Shown here: one piece after another, positions 1 to 5,600 of the stretch
Layout: every line of letters starts with the position of its first letter
Numbering within the stretch: position 1 is the first letter of the stretch
DNA from: an uncultured Clostridia bacterium
GTDB lineage: Bacteria; Bacillota; Clostridia; Christensenellales; UBA3700
Assembly: GCA_947176975.1 (NCBI GenBank)
Contig: CAMWSW010000075.1
Coordinates: forward strand, 1 to 5,600
DNA length: 5,600 nt
Direction: 5' to 3'
Made by a program: the position numbers and the translations under genes
The notes under the pieces: model-generated
Told to the model about the DNA's origin: nothing
The model's input: the letters and a program-made list of their open reading frames with translations, nothing else
The model's database searches: none

Positions 1-2
1 AA

Positions 3-1223
3 GAACCGTTCTTATGGTACAAGAAGTGGAATTATTATATTAGACCGGTTGTATGGAACAGCGCCAATAGCGATCACGGTGTGACCGATAGCGGAATGCA
101 ATGGTGTATGACGGATGAAGGAACTATCGCAATATCGGGTTATGGTGGATCGTTGTCAAAAGTTGAGATACCGTCCGAAATAAACGGAAGAAGCGTAACG
201 AGCATATTAGAGTCTGCTTTCATAGAGCGTAAAGATATAATTAGTATAGATATACCTGCATCAGTTGCGTACGTAGGTAAAAATGCATTCAAATATTGCG
301 GTAAGATGGCAATTTACTGTCAAGTGAGCGAAAAGCCCGCCGGATGGGATGTAGAATGGAATCCAAGCCGGCAGAGGGTCATATGGAACAATAGTCCAAA
401 TGATCACGACGTCACGCATGACGGAATACAGTGGCGCTTGACGGACGAAGGGACTGTAGAGATAATGGGATATAGCGCAGACGCATTTCAATTTAAGATA
501 CCGTCGACAATAGACGGAAAGGTGGTTAGCGCAATTTCTGCAGATGCCTTTGACGATTGTGATAGGTTGACACGCGTCGAGATTCCCATCGGCATAACGA
601 AGATAGGTAGTGGTGTGTTTGACGGTTGTATGAGTTTAATAATATATTGCGAGGCAGAAAGTAAACAAATCGGTTGGGAGTATAATTGGCGCAGCGGTCG
701 TCCTGTAGTGTGGAATTGTAAATACAATGACGTGGCAGATGACGGCAACGTATATTTGACAGCAGACAACGGAATGAATTACACCTTAGATAACGGTAAA
801 GCAACGCTGGTAAGTGTGTTTAAAGCTATAAGCGGTGACGTTGTAATACCCGCTTCAGTCGTATACAAAGACGTTGAGTATAAAGTAACTGGTATAGGCG
901 ACGAGACGTTTAGAAATATTAAGAGTGTGACTAGCGTCAAGATATCCAATGGCATTGAGAGTATAGGGGAATCTGCGTTCTCAAATTGCGACAATCTGTT
1001 TAGCGTCGAGATACCAAACAGTATGATAAGCATAGGCTCGCATGCATTTGCATTCTGTAGTGAATTAAGAAATATATGGATACCCAAATCGGTAGAATAT
1101 ATGGGCGAGAGTGTATTTCAAAGATTCGGCAATGATTATATTTTATGTGCTTATTGTGAGGCGGAAAGCAAGCCAATCGGATGGGATGAGAAATGGAGTG
1201 TCCGTTATTATGACCAATGGATG
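3..1223 (+). repeat. Modular protein repeats with Trp-rich closing blocks
   Basis: Four Trp-rich blocks are visible in the coding frame: 3-59 (partial), 318-389, 648-716 and 1155-1223. The second to fourth start with Cys and keep the pattern [EQ]-x-S-[EK]-[KPQ]-x-x-G-W-[DE]-x-x-W. The first three end in V-[VI]-W-N; the last ends in a variant, DQWMG. Module headers occur at 87-104 (DSGMQW), 417-434 (HDGIQW) and 765-782 (DNGMNY), giving periods of 330 and 348 bases (110 and 116 residues). The final module is longer because it holds extra leucine-rich units. Nucleotide similarity between modules is visible around the headers but is not exact, so these are old, diverged duplications. Confidence 0.85.
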
Positions 1224-1280
1224 GGAAGGTACAGCTACAACAGTTACGTTTTTGGATCAACAGGTATAGGTATTTATTAG
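3..1280 (+). CDS. BspA-like leucine-rich-repeat surface protein (3' part, open at left edge)
   Basis: This is the C-terminal 425 residues of a probable cell-surface or secreted repeat protein. Units such as 'VEIPSEINGRSVTSI', 'AFDDCDRLTRVEIP' and 'ESAFSNCDNLFSVEIPNSM' match the BspA/LRR_5 pattern (I-P-x-x-V-x-x-I-x-x-x-A-F-x-x-C-x-x-L). They occur within larger modules that open with D-x-G-[MI]-Q-W-x-[ML]-T-D-E-G-T and close with a Trp-rich block (C-E-A-E-S-K-x-x-G-W-x-x-x-W...PVVWN). The GTG at 81 is not the start: the frame stays open upstream to base 3 and encodes the end of another Trp block (GAACCG... to PVVWN at 3-59). The N-terminus, and any signal peptide or anchor, lie outside the window. 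The C-terminus (FGSTGIGIY) has no LPXTG motif or hydrophobic tail. BspA-type proteins in other bacteria are linked to adhesion and host or matrix binding; the ligand here is unknown. No clear terminator follows. Family assignment is confident, function is not. Confidence 0.9.
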   Translation, partial: EPFLWYKKWNYYIRPVVWNSANSDHGVTDSGMQWCMTDEGTIAISGYGGSLSKVEIPSEINGRSVTSILESAFIERKDIISIDIPASVAYVGKNAFKYCGKMAIYCQVSEKPAGWDVEWNPSRQRVIWNNSPNDHDVTHDGIQWRLTDEGTVEIMGYSADAFQFKIPSTIDGKVVSAISADAFDDCDRLTRVEIPIGITKIGSGVFDGCMSLIIYCEAESKQIGWEYNWRSGRPVVWNCKYNDVADDGNVYLTADNGMNYTLDNGKATLVSVFKAISGDVVIPASVVYKDVEYKVTGIGDETFRNIKSVTSVKISNGIESIGESAFSNCDNLFSVEIPNSMISIGSHAFAFCSELRNIWIPKSVEYMGESVFQRFGNDYILCAYCEAESKPIGWDEKWSVRYYDQWMGRYSYNSYVFGSTGIGIY

Positions 1281-1297
1281 TTATATTAAAATTATAA

Positions 1298-1326
1298 TTG
1301 AATTTATTGCCCAAATAAGGTATAAT
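1298..1326 (+). promoter_or_regulatory. Predicted sigma70-type promoter of polA-coaE
   Basis: A perfect -10 hexamer TATAAT (1321-1326) lies exactly 17 bases downstream of a -35-like TTGAAT (1298-1303, four of six consensus positions). The bases just upstream (about 1271-1297) are almost entirely A/T and could act as an UP element. Transcription would start near 1333-1334, leaving a leader of only about 10 bases that begins at the ribosome binding site. The location between the repeat-protein stop and the polA start makes it the natural promoter of the operon. AT-rich gaps give chance matches, but the spacing and position here are good. Confidence 0.65.
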
Positions 1327-1333
1327 TAAATAC

Positions 1334-1339
1334 AGAGGT
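1334..1339 (+). promoter_or_regulatory. polA ribosome binding site
   Basis: AGAGGT lies 4-5 bases before the ATG at 1344. It supports this ATG as the polA start; the first encoded residues (MDRLILLDSNSL) also match where polymerase I proteins normally begin. Confidence 0.7.
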
Positions 1340-1343
1340 ATTT

Positions 1344-3914
1344 ATGGACAGACTTATACTTTTGGATTCCAATTCGTTGATAAACAGGGCTTATTACGCT
1401 TTGCCCAATCTTTCGACCCATTCGGGACAGTTTACGGGAGCGATATTCGGATATATAAATATGCTTATGAAGATTGTATCGACGTACAATCCCACGCATA
1501 TTATCGCCACTTTCGACCGCAAAGCGCCCACCTTCCGCAAGGCAATGTACGAGGGCTATAAGGCTACGCGTAAGCCTATGCCGATTGAACTTGCAAGTCA
1601 GCTTGCGCCTCTCAAAGAGATTCTTTCGGCAATGAATATTCCCATTGTGGAAATGGATGGATACGAGGCTGACGACATAATCGGCACGTTGGCAAAGAGA
1701 TTTTCCGTAGAGACCTATGTCGTCACGGGAGATAAGGATTCTTTGCAACTCATTGATGACACGACGACGGTGTTGCTTACAAAGAAAGGAATCACGGAAA
1801 TTGCATTTTACGACAGAGATATGCTTGCAAGCGAGGGACTTGTGCCGTCGCAGATTATTGATTTAAAATCCCTTATGGGAGATGCTTCAGATAATATCCC
1901 GGGAGTCGCGGGCGTAGGCGAAAAGACGGCAAGGGATTTGCTTGCCAAATACAGTACCTTAGACGGCGTATACGCGCATATTGACGAGATAAAAGGCAAG
2001 TTGCAGGAAAAGCTCGTTGCTAATAAGGATATGGCGTATCTGTCCTATGACCTTGCCACCATCAACGTGAATTCGCCCGTAGAATTCGACGATCTTGACA
2101 AAGCAAAGTTTTCACCCGTATTTTCACAAGAGGTCAAGAAACTCCTCAAGGCTTTGGAACTCACCAAGATAGCCGACAGAATGAATTTCGACGGCGAAGA
2201 CAGCGAAAGCGCGCAAGAAGGCGTCGCCGAAGAGATTTCTATACCCAAGGCGGTTGATATCGACGATTTGGACGGTCTTGGCGAAGTGATTTCTCATTTG
2301 ATTATGCAAGGCAAGTTTGCCTTCTCATTGGCGCAAAGAGTGACTTTGGCAATCGATGAGGAATGTTTTAATATAGTTATATCAGACAATCTATTGGGCG
2401 ACGGCATAAATTATTGCGATTTCATAGGCGCAATGAAGGGCGTATTTGAAAGCGATAAGATAATCAAGGTATGTTACGACCTCAAGAATAATATGCGCGT
2501 GCTTTCGCATGACGGTGTTAAGCTCAATGGTGTTGAGAGCGACGTGTTGCTCAAAGCCTATCTTGTAGACGCCAACCGCAATTACAAGTCGGAGCAAGAA
2601 CTATTCAACGCATATAATCTTCCCGACGGCGAAGAAGCCGCGCTTATTTACTATATTGACGGCGTTATTGACAAAGAACTCGAGGCGAGGAATCTCGTCA
2701 AGCTGTATAAAGAAGTTGAGTTGCCTTTGGTAGACGTGCTTTTCGACATGGAAGAAGAGGGCTTCAAAGTCGACGTAGATATACTCAATGAGTTGAATAA
2801 GAAGTTTTCGCAGGAACTTGACGGGCTTTTAAGCGAGATTATGACGCTTGCGGGCAAGCCGTTCAACGTCAATTCCACCAAACAACTTGCAAGCGTGCTC
2901 TTTGAGGATTTGGGCTTGAAGACGGGCAAAAAGACCAAGACGGGCTATTCCACCAACGTAGACGTGCTCAATTCCATCAAGAATCAGCATCCAATCGTGC
3001 CTTTGATACTTCGTCAGCGTGAGTTATCCAAGCTCAAATCGACGTATCTTGACGGTATGTTGCCCCTTATCGACAGCAATCACAAGATACACACTGTATT
3101 TAAGCAGACTGTCACGGCTACGGGCAGACTTTCGTCTACAGAGCCAAATTTGCAGAATATACCAATACGTAAGAGCGACGGTAAGTTGATACGCAAGATG
3201 TTTATTGCAAGCGAGGGTAATACTTTGGTATGCGCCGACTATTCGCAAATCGAACTTCGTCTTATGGCGCAGTTCAGCGGTGACGAAACGATGATTGATG
3301 CTTTCAATAATGGAGTGGATATACACCGTACGACGGCTGGCAAAGTATTCGGCGTACCTTTTGAGATGGTCACCGATGAGATGAGAAGACATGCAAAAGC
3401 CGTCAACTTCGGCATTATATACGGCATAAGCGACTTTGGACTTTCCGAAGATATAGGCGTGCCGGTATACAAGGCAAGAGAGTTTATCAACAGCTATTTC
3501 GATACCTATCCAAAGGTAAAAAAATATATGGACAAATGCGTAGAGATCGCCAAGGAGCAAGGCTACGTCACCACATATATGAACAGACGAAGAGATATAC
3601 CCGAAATCAAGTCTTCCAACTTCAATTTGAGAAGTTTTGGAGAGAGGGTAGCTATGAATATGCCTTTGCAAGGCAGCGCAAGCGACATTATCAAGGTGGC
3701 TATGCTCAAAGTTCACAAGGCTCTCAAAGAGGGCGGATACAAGGCGAAACTCATCATGCAAGTCCACGACGAATTGATAATAGACTGTCCGTTGGATGAG
3801 GTTGAGTCTGTCAAAAAACTCTTGGTCGACAATATGCAAAACAATACTCCCGACTTTGAAGTTAAGCTCATTGCGGAGTGCTCTTGCGGAAATAGTTGGT
3901 TGGAGGCGAAATAA
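1344..3914 (+). CDS. polA: DNA polymerase I
   Basis: Family A repair polymerase with 5' nuclease, 856 residues (Taq about 832, E. coli 928), complete. The 5'-nuclease domain (about 1-280) keeps its metal-binding acidic residues: D8, D58 (TFDRK), E108-A-D-D111 (GYEADD), D130/D132 (TGDKDS) and D180/D183 (MGDASDN), followed by the helix-hairpin-helix GVAGVGEKTA. The middle domain (about 300-455) occupies the 3'-5' exonuclease position but is degenerate: the Asp/Glu pair of motif I is replaced (FAFSLAQ, 325-331), the motif II Asp is apparently Asn (YDLKNN), and the Tyr-x3-Asp motif is not seen. The polymerase domain is intact: TGRLSSTEPNLQNIPIR (593-609), motif A DYSQIELR (632-639), motif B RRHAKAVNFGIIYG (681-694), QGSASDI (776-782) and motif C VHDE (807-810). 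The C-terminus GNSWLEAK is typical. It removes RNA primers and fills gaps in replication and repair. It is first in an operon with coaE, with its own promoter upstream. Confidence 0.98.
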   Translation: MDRLILLDSNSLINRAYYALPNLSTHSGQFTGAIFGYINMLMKIVSTYNPTHIIATFDRKAPTFRKAMYEGYKATRKPMPIELASQLAPLKEILSAMNIPIVEMDGYEADDIIGTLAKRFSVETYVVTGDKDSLQLIDDTTTVLLTKKGITEIAFYDRDMLASEGLVPSQIIDLKSLMGDASDNIPGVAGVGEKTARDLLAKYSTLDGVYAHIDEIKGKLQEKLVANKDMAYLSYDLATINVNSPVEFDDLDKAKFSPVFSQEVKKLLKALELTKIADRMNFDGEDSESAQEGVAEEISIPKAVDIDDLDGLGEVISHLIMQGKFAFSLAQRVTLAIDEECFNIVISDNLLGDGINYCDFIGAMKGVFESDKIIKVCYDLKNNMRVLSHDGVKLNGVESDVLLKAYLVDANRNYKSEQELFNAYNLPDGEEAALIYYIDGVIDKELEARNLVKLYKEVELPLVDVLFDMEEEGFKVDVDILNELNKKFSQELDGLLSEIMTLAGKPFNVNSTKQLASVLFEDLGLKTGKKTKTGYSTNVDVLNSIKNQHPIVPLILRQRELSKLKSTYLDGMLPLIDSNHKIHTVFKQTVTATGRLSSTEPNLQNIPIRKSDGKLIRKMFIASEGNTLVCADYSQIELRLMAQFSGDETMIDAFNNGVDIHRTTAGKVFGVPFEMVTDEMRRHAKAVNFGIIYGISDFGLSEDIGVPVYKAREFINSYFDTYPKVKKYMDKCVEIAKEQGYVTTYMNRRRDIPEIKSSNFNLRSFGERVAMNMPLQGSASDIIKVAMLKVHKALKEGGYKAKLIMQVHDELIIDCPLDEVESVKKLLVDNMQNNTPDFEVKLIAECSCGNSWLEAK
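3902..3906 (+). promoter_or_regulatory. coaE ribosome binding site inside the polA 3' end
   Basis: A perfect GGAGG sits in the last polA codons, seven bases before the ATG at 3914. This fixes the coaE start at 3914 rather than the in-frame TTG at 3896, which would add an unconserved MVGGEI in front of the normal MKIAVIGG start. The TAATG stop/start overlap suggests translational coupling. Confidence 0.85.
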
Positions 3915-4480
3915 TGAAGATTGCCGTAATAGGCGGAATAGGCAGCGGAAAAAGCCGTGTCATAGAGTGTCTTAAAGAGCTTGGCGAGAGAACTTGCGAT
4001 TGCGATAAGATATATAAAGATATACTAGCTGATGGGGAGTATATAAGGCAGATCGGACAGATTTTCGGGGTAGTTAAGGACGGCGCGATAGATAAAAACG
4101 CGTTGGCAAAAATAGTCTTTTCCGACGAGAAAAAATTGCGCCAACTCAACGACTTGGCGCATCCGCTCGTGTTCAAAAGGGTAGAGGATATATATAAAGA
4201 GCAAGAGGGAAATCTATTCGTAGAGGTGTCGGCTTTTGAGGAAAGCATGGCAAAATACTTTGAAGAAATAGTCTATATCAAGAGCAATCAAAGCCAAAGA
4301 ATAGAGAGGGTAAAGGTTCGCAACAACTTCGAAGAGAATTACATATTATCCATAATATCCAAGCAAATGCCTGACGATAAGATGCAGGAGATTGCCGACT
4401 TTGTAATAATCAACGAAGGGAGTTTGGAAGATCTCGATAGGCAAGTTGAGTATTTAGTTGCTTTTCATAAATTCGGTTAA
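3914..4480 (+). CDS. coaE: Dephospho-CoA kinase
   Basis: Phosphorylates the 3'-hydroxyl of dephospho-CoA with ATP, the last step of coenzyme A synthesis, in the cytosol. The protein has 188 residues, slightly short of the usual 195-210. Visible family features in order: Walker A GGIGSGKS (7-14), the D-x-D of the substrate region as DCDKI (29-33), FG...GAID (51-60), VFSDEKKLRQLNDLAHP (68-84) with the characteristic HP, a Q-x-x-R-x-x-x-x-R lid-like segment (126-136), QMP (151-153) and ADFVIINEG (161-169). One part is unusual: the conserved (D/E)-x-P-L-L-(F/Y)-E strand reads VEVSAFEES (103-111), so Pro-Leu-Leu is replaced. The start overlaps the polA stop by one base. Pairing with polA is common in Firmicutes, often with mutM between; mutM is absent here. 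Identity is well supported. Full activity is inferred, since the P-loop and HP motif are kept. Confidence 0.93.
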   Translation: MKIAVIGGIGSGKSRVIECLKELGERTCDCDKIYKDILADGEYIRQIGQIFGVVKDGAIDKNALAKIVFSDEKKLRQLNDLAHPLVFKRVEDIYKEQEGNLFVEVSAFEESMAKYFEEIVYIKSNQSQRIERVKVRNNFEENYILSIISKQMPDDKMQEIADFVIINEGSLEDLDRQVEYLVAFHKFG

Positions 4481-4493
4481 AAGTCCATAATTT

Positions 4494-4588
4494 AGATTCT
4501 TTGGACGCGCTCAAAAGTACTGTGGTAAAGCGGAAACCCTGCCTTGAACGCGTCACTCTGAGCTGAACGCAGCAAGGTCGAAGAGTCT
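4494..4588. repeat. Imperfect inverted-repeat intergenic element (MITE-like or dispersed repeat)
   Basis: The ends are inverted: AGATTCTTTGG (4494-4504) can pair with TCGAAGAGTCT (4578-4588) over 11 bases with three G-U pairs. Inside are two further hairpins: GACGCGCTCAA (4504-4514; base 4504 is shared with the outer stem, so the two compete for one base) against TTGAACGCGTC (4544-4554), with one mismatch and a 29-base loop, and GCTG-AACG-CAGC (4562-4573). The RNA or single strand could fold as a three-way junction. The right part (GTCACTCTGAGC...GAAGAGTCT) resembles, from memory, the GTCATTCTGAGC...GAAGAATCT class of short repeats dispersed between genes in many bacterial genomes. No second copy is in the window, so its repetitive nature is inferred from this likeness. 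Confidence 0.6.
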
Positions 4589-4599
4589 TTATTTTTTTT
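4555..4599 (+). terminator. Probable Rho-independent terminator of polA-coaE
   Basis: Eight consecutive T (4592-4599), preceded by TTTA, directly follow the right end of the inverted-repeat element. A local stem ACTCT (4555-4559) / AGAGT (4582-4586) encloses the GCTG/CAGC hairpin, and the larger 4494-4588 terminal stem ends at the same place. The site is about 75-120 bases after the coaE stop, in the right orientation. The local stem is interrupted and only moderately stable, so termination may depend on the larger fold. Confidence 0.55.
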
Positions 4600-4711
4600 G
4601 TCGTTAACACTATCTATTTGCGCGCATAACAACGCATTGAAAAAATCATACTAACGAATTTGCAATTTTGATGTTGTCCATTACACTTCCAAATTATTTT
4701 GATTTAACGAA

Positions 4712-4748
4712 ATAAATGGCAGTATACTTATGAAATACTGCCATTTAT
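4712..4748 (-). terminator. 14-bp perfect hairpin, probable mscS terminator
   Basis: ATAAATGGCAGTAT (4712-4725) and ATACTGCCATTTAT (4735-4748) are exact reverse complements with a nine-base loop. On the minus strand the stem is followed by T-rich bases (TTTATTTCG), and it lies about 58 bases after the mscS stop codon, so it most likely ends mscS transcription. On the plus strand the downstream bases (GAAATACTTG) are not T-rich, making a bidirectional role weaker. The T-tract is short, so a role in mRNA stability or as a protein-binding palindrome is also possible. Confidence 0.55.
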
Positions 4749-4756
4749 GAAATACT
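4728..4756. repeat. 12-bp direct repeat offset by 17 bp
   Basis: TTATGAAATACT occurs at 4728-4739 and again, identically, at 4745-4756. The first copy covers part of the loop and right arm of the 4712-4748 hairpin; the second starts in its last bases and runs out of it. Confidence 0.8.
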
Positions 4757-4805
4757 TGCGCTCAAATTATCAATTTTAATAACTAATTATTATTTTATTA
4801 TCATT

Positions 4806-5600
4806 TTACTTATTCTTTGGTAAATCAGACTCTTTTGCCGCTTCCTTGGCAATATCCTCATCATTGACGGGTTCGTCTTTGACAATATGCACGTCAAGTT
4901 GAGGATACGGGATAGTTACGCCGTTCTCGTCAAAGGTCTTTTTGACGGCTTCCATCATATACCAATGCGCAGCCCAGAAATCGTCGCTCTTTGTGAAGTA
5001 TCTTGCAAGGATTACGATAGCGTTGTCTGCGTGTTCTTTGATATTGATAAAGGGCGCAGGGTCTTGCAAAATGAGTTCGTTTTTGTCCATACATTCTTTT
5101 ATCAAAGACTTGGCCTTTTCAAAGTCGCATTCATATGAAATTGAGAATAGTATGTCGTTTCGTCTCGTACCGTGGACGTTGTAGTTGGTGACGATAGAGT
5201 TGCCTGCCACGCCGTTGGGGATTACGATGAGTTTGTTGTCGCCCGTGCGTAGATATGTGTAGAAGAGTTTGATATCTTCGACAGTACCGCTTTGACCGTC
5301 GCACTCGATATAATCGCCTATCTTGTAGGGGCGCATTACCACGATAATAACGCCGCCAGCGAAGTTGGCAAGAGAACCTTGCAAGGCAAGACCTATGGTG
5401 AGTCCGATTGAAGTGATTGCCGCGGCAATTGCCGAAGTCTCTATGCCGAGATATGTCAACACGCAGACAAATCCCAAAAGTATGAGAATGCGTTTGAGCC
5501 AAGGCACGGAGATTTTTCTCAAAGTGAGGTCGACGTTTTTCTTTTGCAGTCTTTTGTCGAGCTTTTTGCATATCGCCTTGATTATTGCGCAGTATACGGC
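4806..5600 (-). CDS. mscS: MscS-family small-conductance mechanosensitive channel (5' end beyond right edge)
   Basis: A membrane channel that opens under membrane tension to release solutes after osmotic downshock. The visible 264 residues correspond to roughly residue 39 onward of the 286-residue E. coli MscS: the end of TM1 and its basic linker (about 1-30), TM2 (about 35-52), and the pore helix TM3 (about 57-90) with the family signature GLALQGSLANFAGG...RPYKIGDYI. The pore-seal leucines (E. coli L105, L109) and the Gly corresponding to G113 and G121 are kept; the A106 position is Thr. The beta domain (about 92-145, with LIVIPNG) and the C-terminal alpha/beta domain ending in PYPQLDVHIV follow, then a charged tail (KDEPVNDEDIAKEAAKESDLPKNK). 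The TTG at 5520-5522 is not the start: the frame stays open to the window edge with residues that fit the TM1-TM2 region. The gene is convergent with coaE and has no visible link to it. Confidence 0.94.
   Translation of the reverse strand, partial: AVYCAIIKAICKKLDKRLQKKNVDLTLRKISVPWLKRILILLGFVCVLTYLGIETSAIAAAITSIGLTIGLALQGSLANFAGGVIIVVMRPYKIGDYIECDGQSGTVEDIKLFYTYLRTGDNKLIVIPNGVAGNSIVTNYNVHGTRRNDILFSISYECDFEKAKSLIKECMDKNELILQDPAPFINIKEHADNAIVILARYFTKSDDFWAAHWYMMEAVKKTFDENGVTIPYPQLDVHIVKDEPVNDEDIAKEAAKESDLPKNK

Larger units (their letters stand above)
4481..4805. other. Non-coding gap between convergent coaE and mscS
   Basis: These 325 bases contain no credible gene. They hold a structured 95-bp inverted-repeat element (4494-4588) with a following T-tract, and a long hairpin with a direct repeat (4712-4756). 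The part between (about 4600-4711) and the AT-rich stretch just after the mscS stop (about 4757-4805) show nothing I recognise: no tRNA, no clear promoter and no conserved leader. Two convergent genes each needing a terminator would explain the two hairpins. Confidence 0.75.

Noticed and set aside
81..83. GTG as the start of the repeat-protein gene
   Set aside because: The frame is open upstream to base 3 and encodes the end of another Trp-rich block, and there is no convincing ribosome binding site before 81. The gene is simply cut by the window.
1290..1299. AATTATAATT palindrome upstream of polA as an operator
   Set aside because: It is pure A/T in an A/T-rich gap, so it is expected by chance, and it overlaps the promoter only at the -35 edge.
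1281..1320. Terminator for the repeat-protein gene
   Set aside because: Only a very short A/T stem (TTATT/AATAA) is present, with no GC-rich stem or T-tract.
3024..3839. 271-codon open frame on the minus strand opposite polA
   Set aside because: It lies wholly opposite the most conserved part of polA, has no recognisable domain, and is explained by polA codon bias.
3896..3913. TTG start for coaE giving six extra residues
   Set aside because: The added MVGGEI is not part of the family and the perfect GGAGG at 3902-3906 is correctly placed for ATG 3914.
4410..4610. 66-codon minus-strand frame across the coaE end and repeat element
   Set aside because: It runs through the inverted-repeat element, has no ribosome binding site I can see and no recognisable motif.
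4600..4711. Small RNA or tRNA in the middle of the coaE-mscS gap
   Set aside because: No cloverleaf, no conserved RNA motif, and no clear promoter; only weak short inverted repeats such as TGCG/CGCA.
5520..5522. TTG start for the MscS gene
   Set aside because: The frame continues open to the window edge with residues fitting the TM1-TM2 linker; starting here would remove TM1.
5131..5571. 146-codon minus-strand frame overlapping the channel gene
   Set aside because: It is a different reading frame inside the MscS gene, rich in Arg/His/Gln in the way typical of shadow frames.

Overview
This is a bacterial chromosomal segment, moderately AT-rich. Canonical GGAGG/AGAGG ribosome binding sites, many ATA codons, a Bacillus-type DNA polymerase I with a decayed proofreading domain, a polA-coaE pair and a BspA-like leucine-rich-repeat surface protein all suggest a low-GC Firmicute. 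An uncultured, gut-type Clostridia lineage fits best. This placement is inferred from gene style and order; no rRNA or other phylogenetic marker is present.

Layout: (1) 3-1280 (+) is the 3' end of a large BspA-like repeat protein whose frame is open through the left edge. It is built from modules of about 110-116 residues, each ending in a Trp-rich block. (2) 1281-1343 is a short gap with a good sigma70-type promoter (TTGAAT-17-TATAAT) placed just upstream of polA. (3) 1344-3914 (+) is a complete polA. (4) 3914-4480 (+) is coaE (dephospho-CoA kinase), overlapping the polA stop by one base and probably translationally coupled to it. (5) 4481-4805 is a non-coding gap between convergent genes. 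It holds a 95-bp inverted-repeat element (4494-4588) followed directly by a T-tract, probably the polA-coaE terminator, and a second strong hairpin (4712-4748) with an overlapping 12-bp direct repeat, probably the mscS terminator. (6) 4806-5600 (-) is most of an MscS-family mechanosensitive channel whose 5' end lies beyond the right edge.

How the genes relate: polA (repair and Okazaki-fragment processing) and coaE (last step of CoA synthesis) form a housekeeping operon, in an order seen in Firmicutes but without the mutM gene that often sits between them. The repeat protein and the channel are envelope genes with no visible functional link to it. I see no defence system, phage, CRISPR, tRNA or rRNA. 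The window is mostly ordinary; the least explained parts are the structured intergenic repeat, the diverged coaE motif and the modular architecture of the repeat protein.
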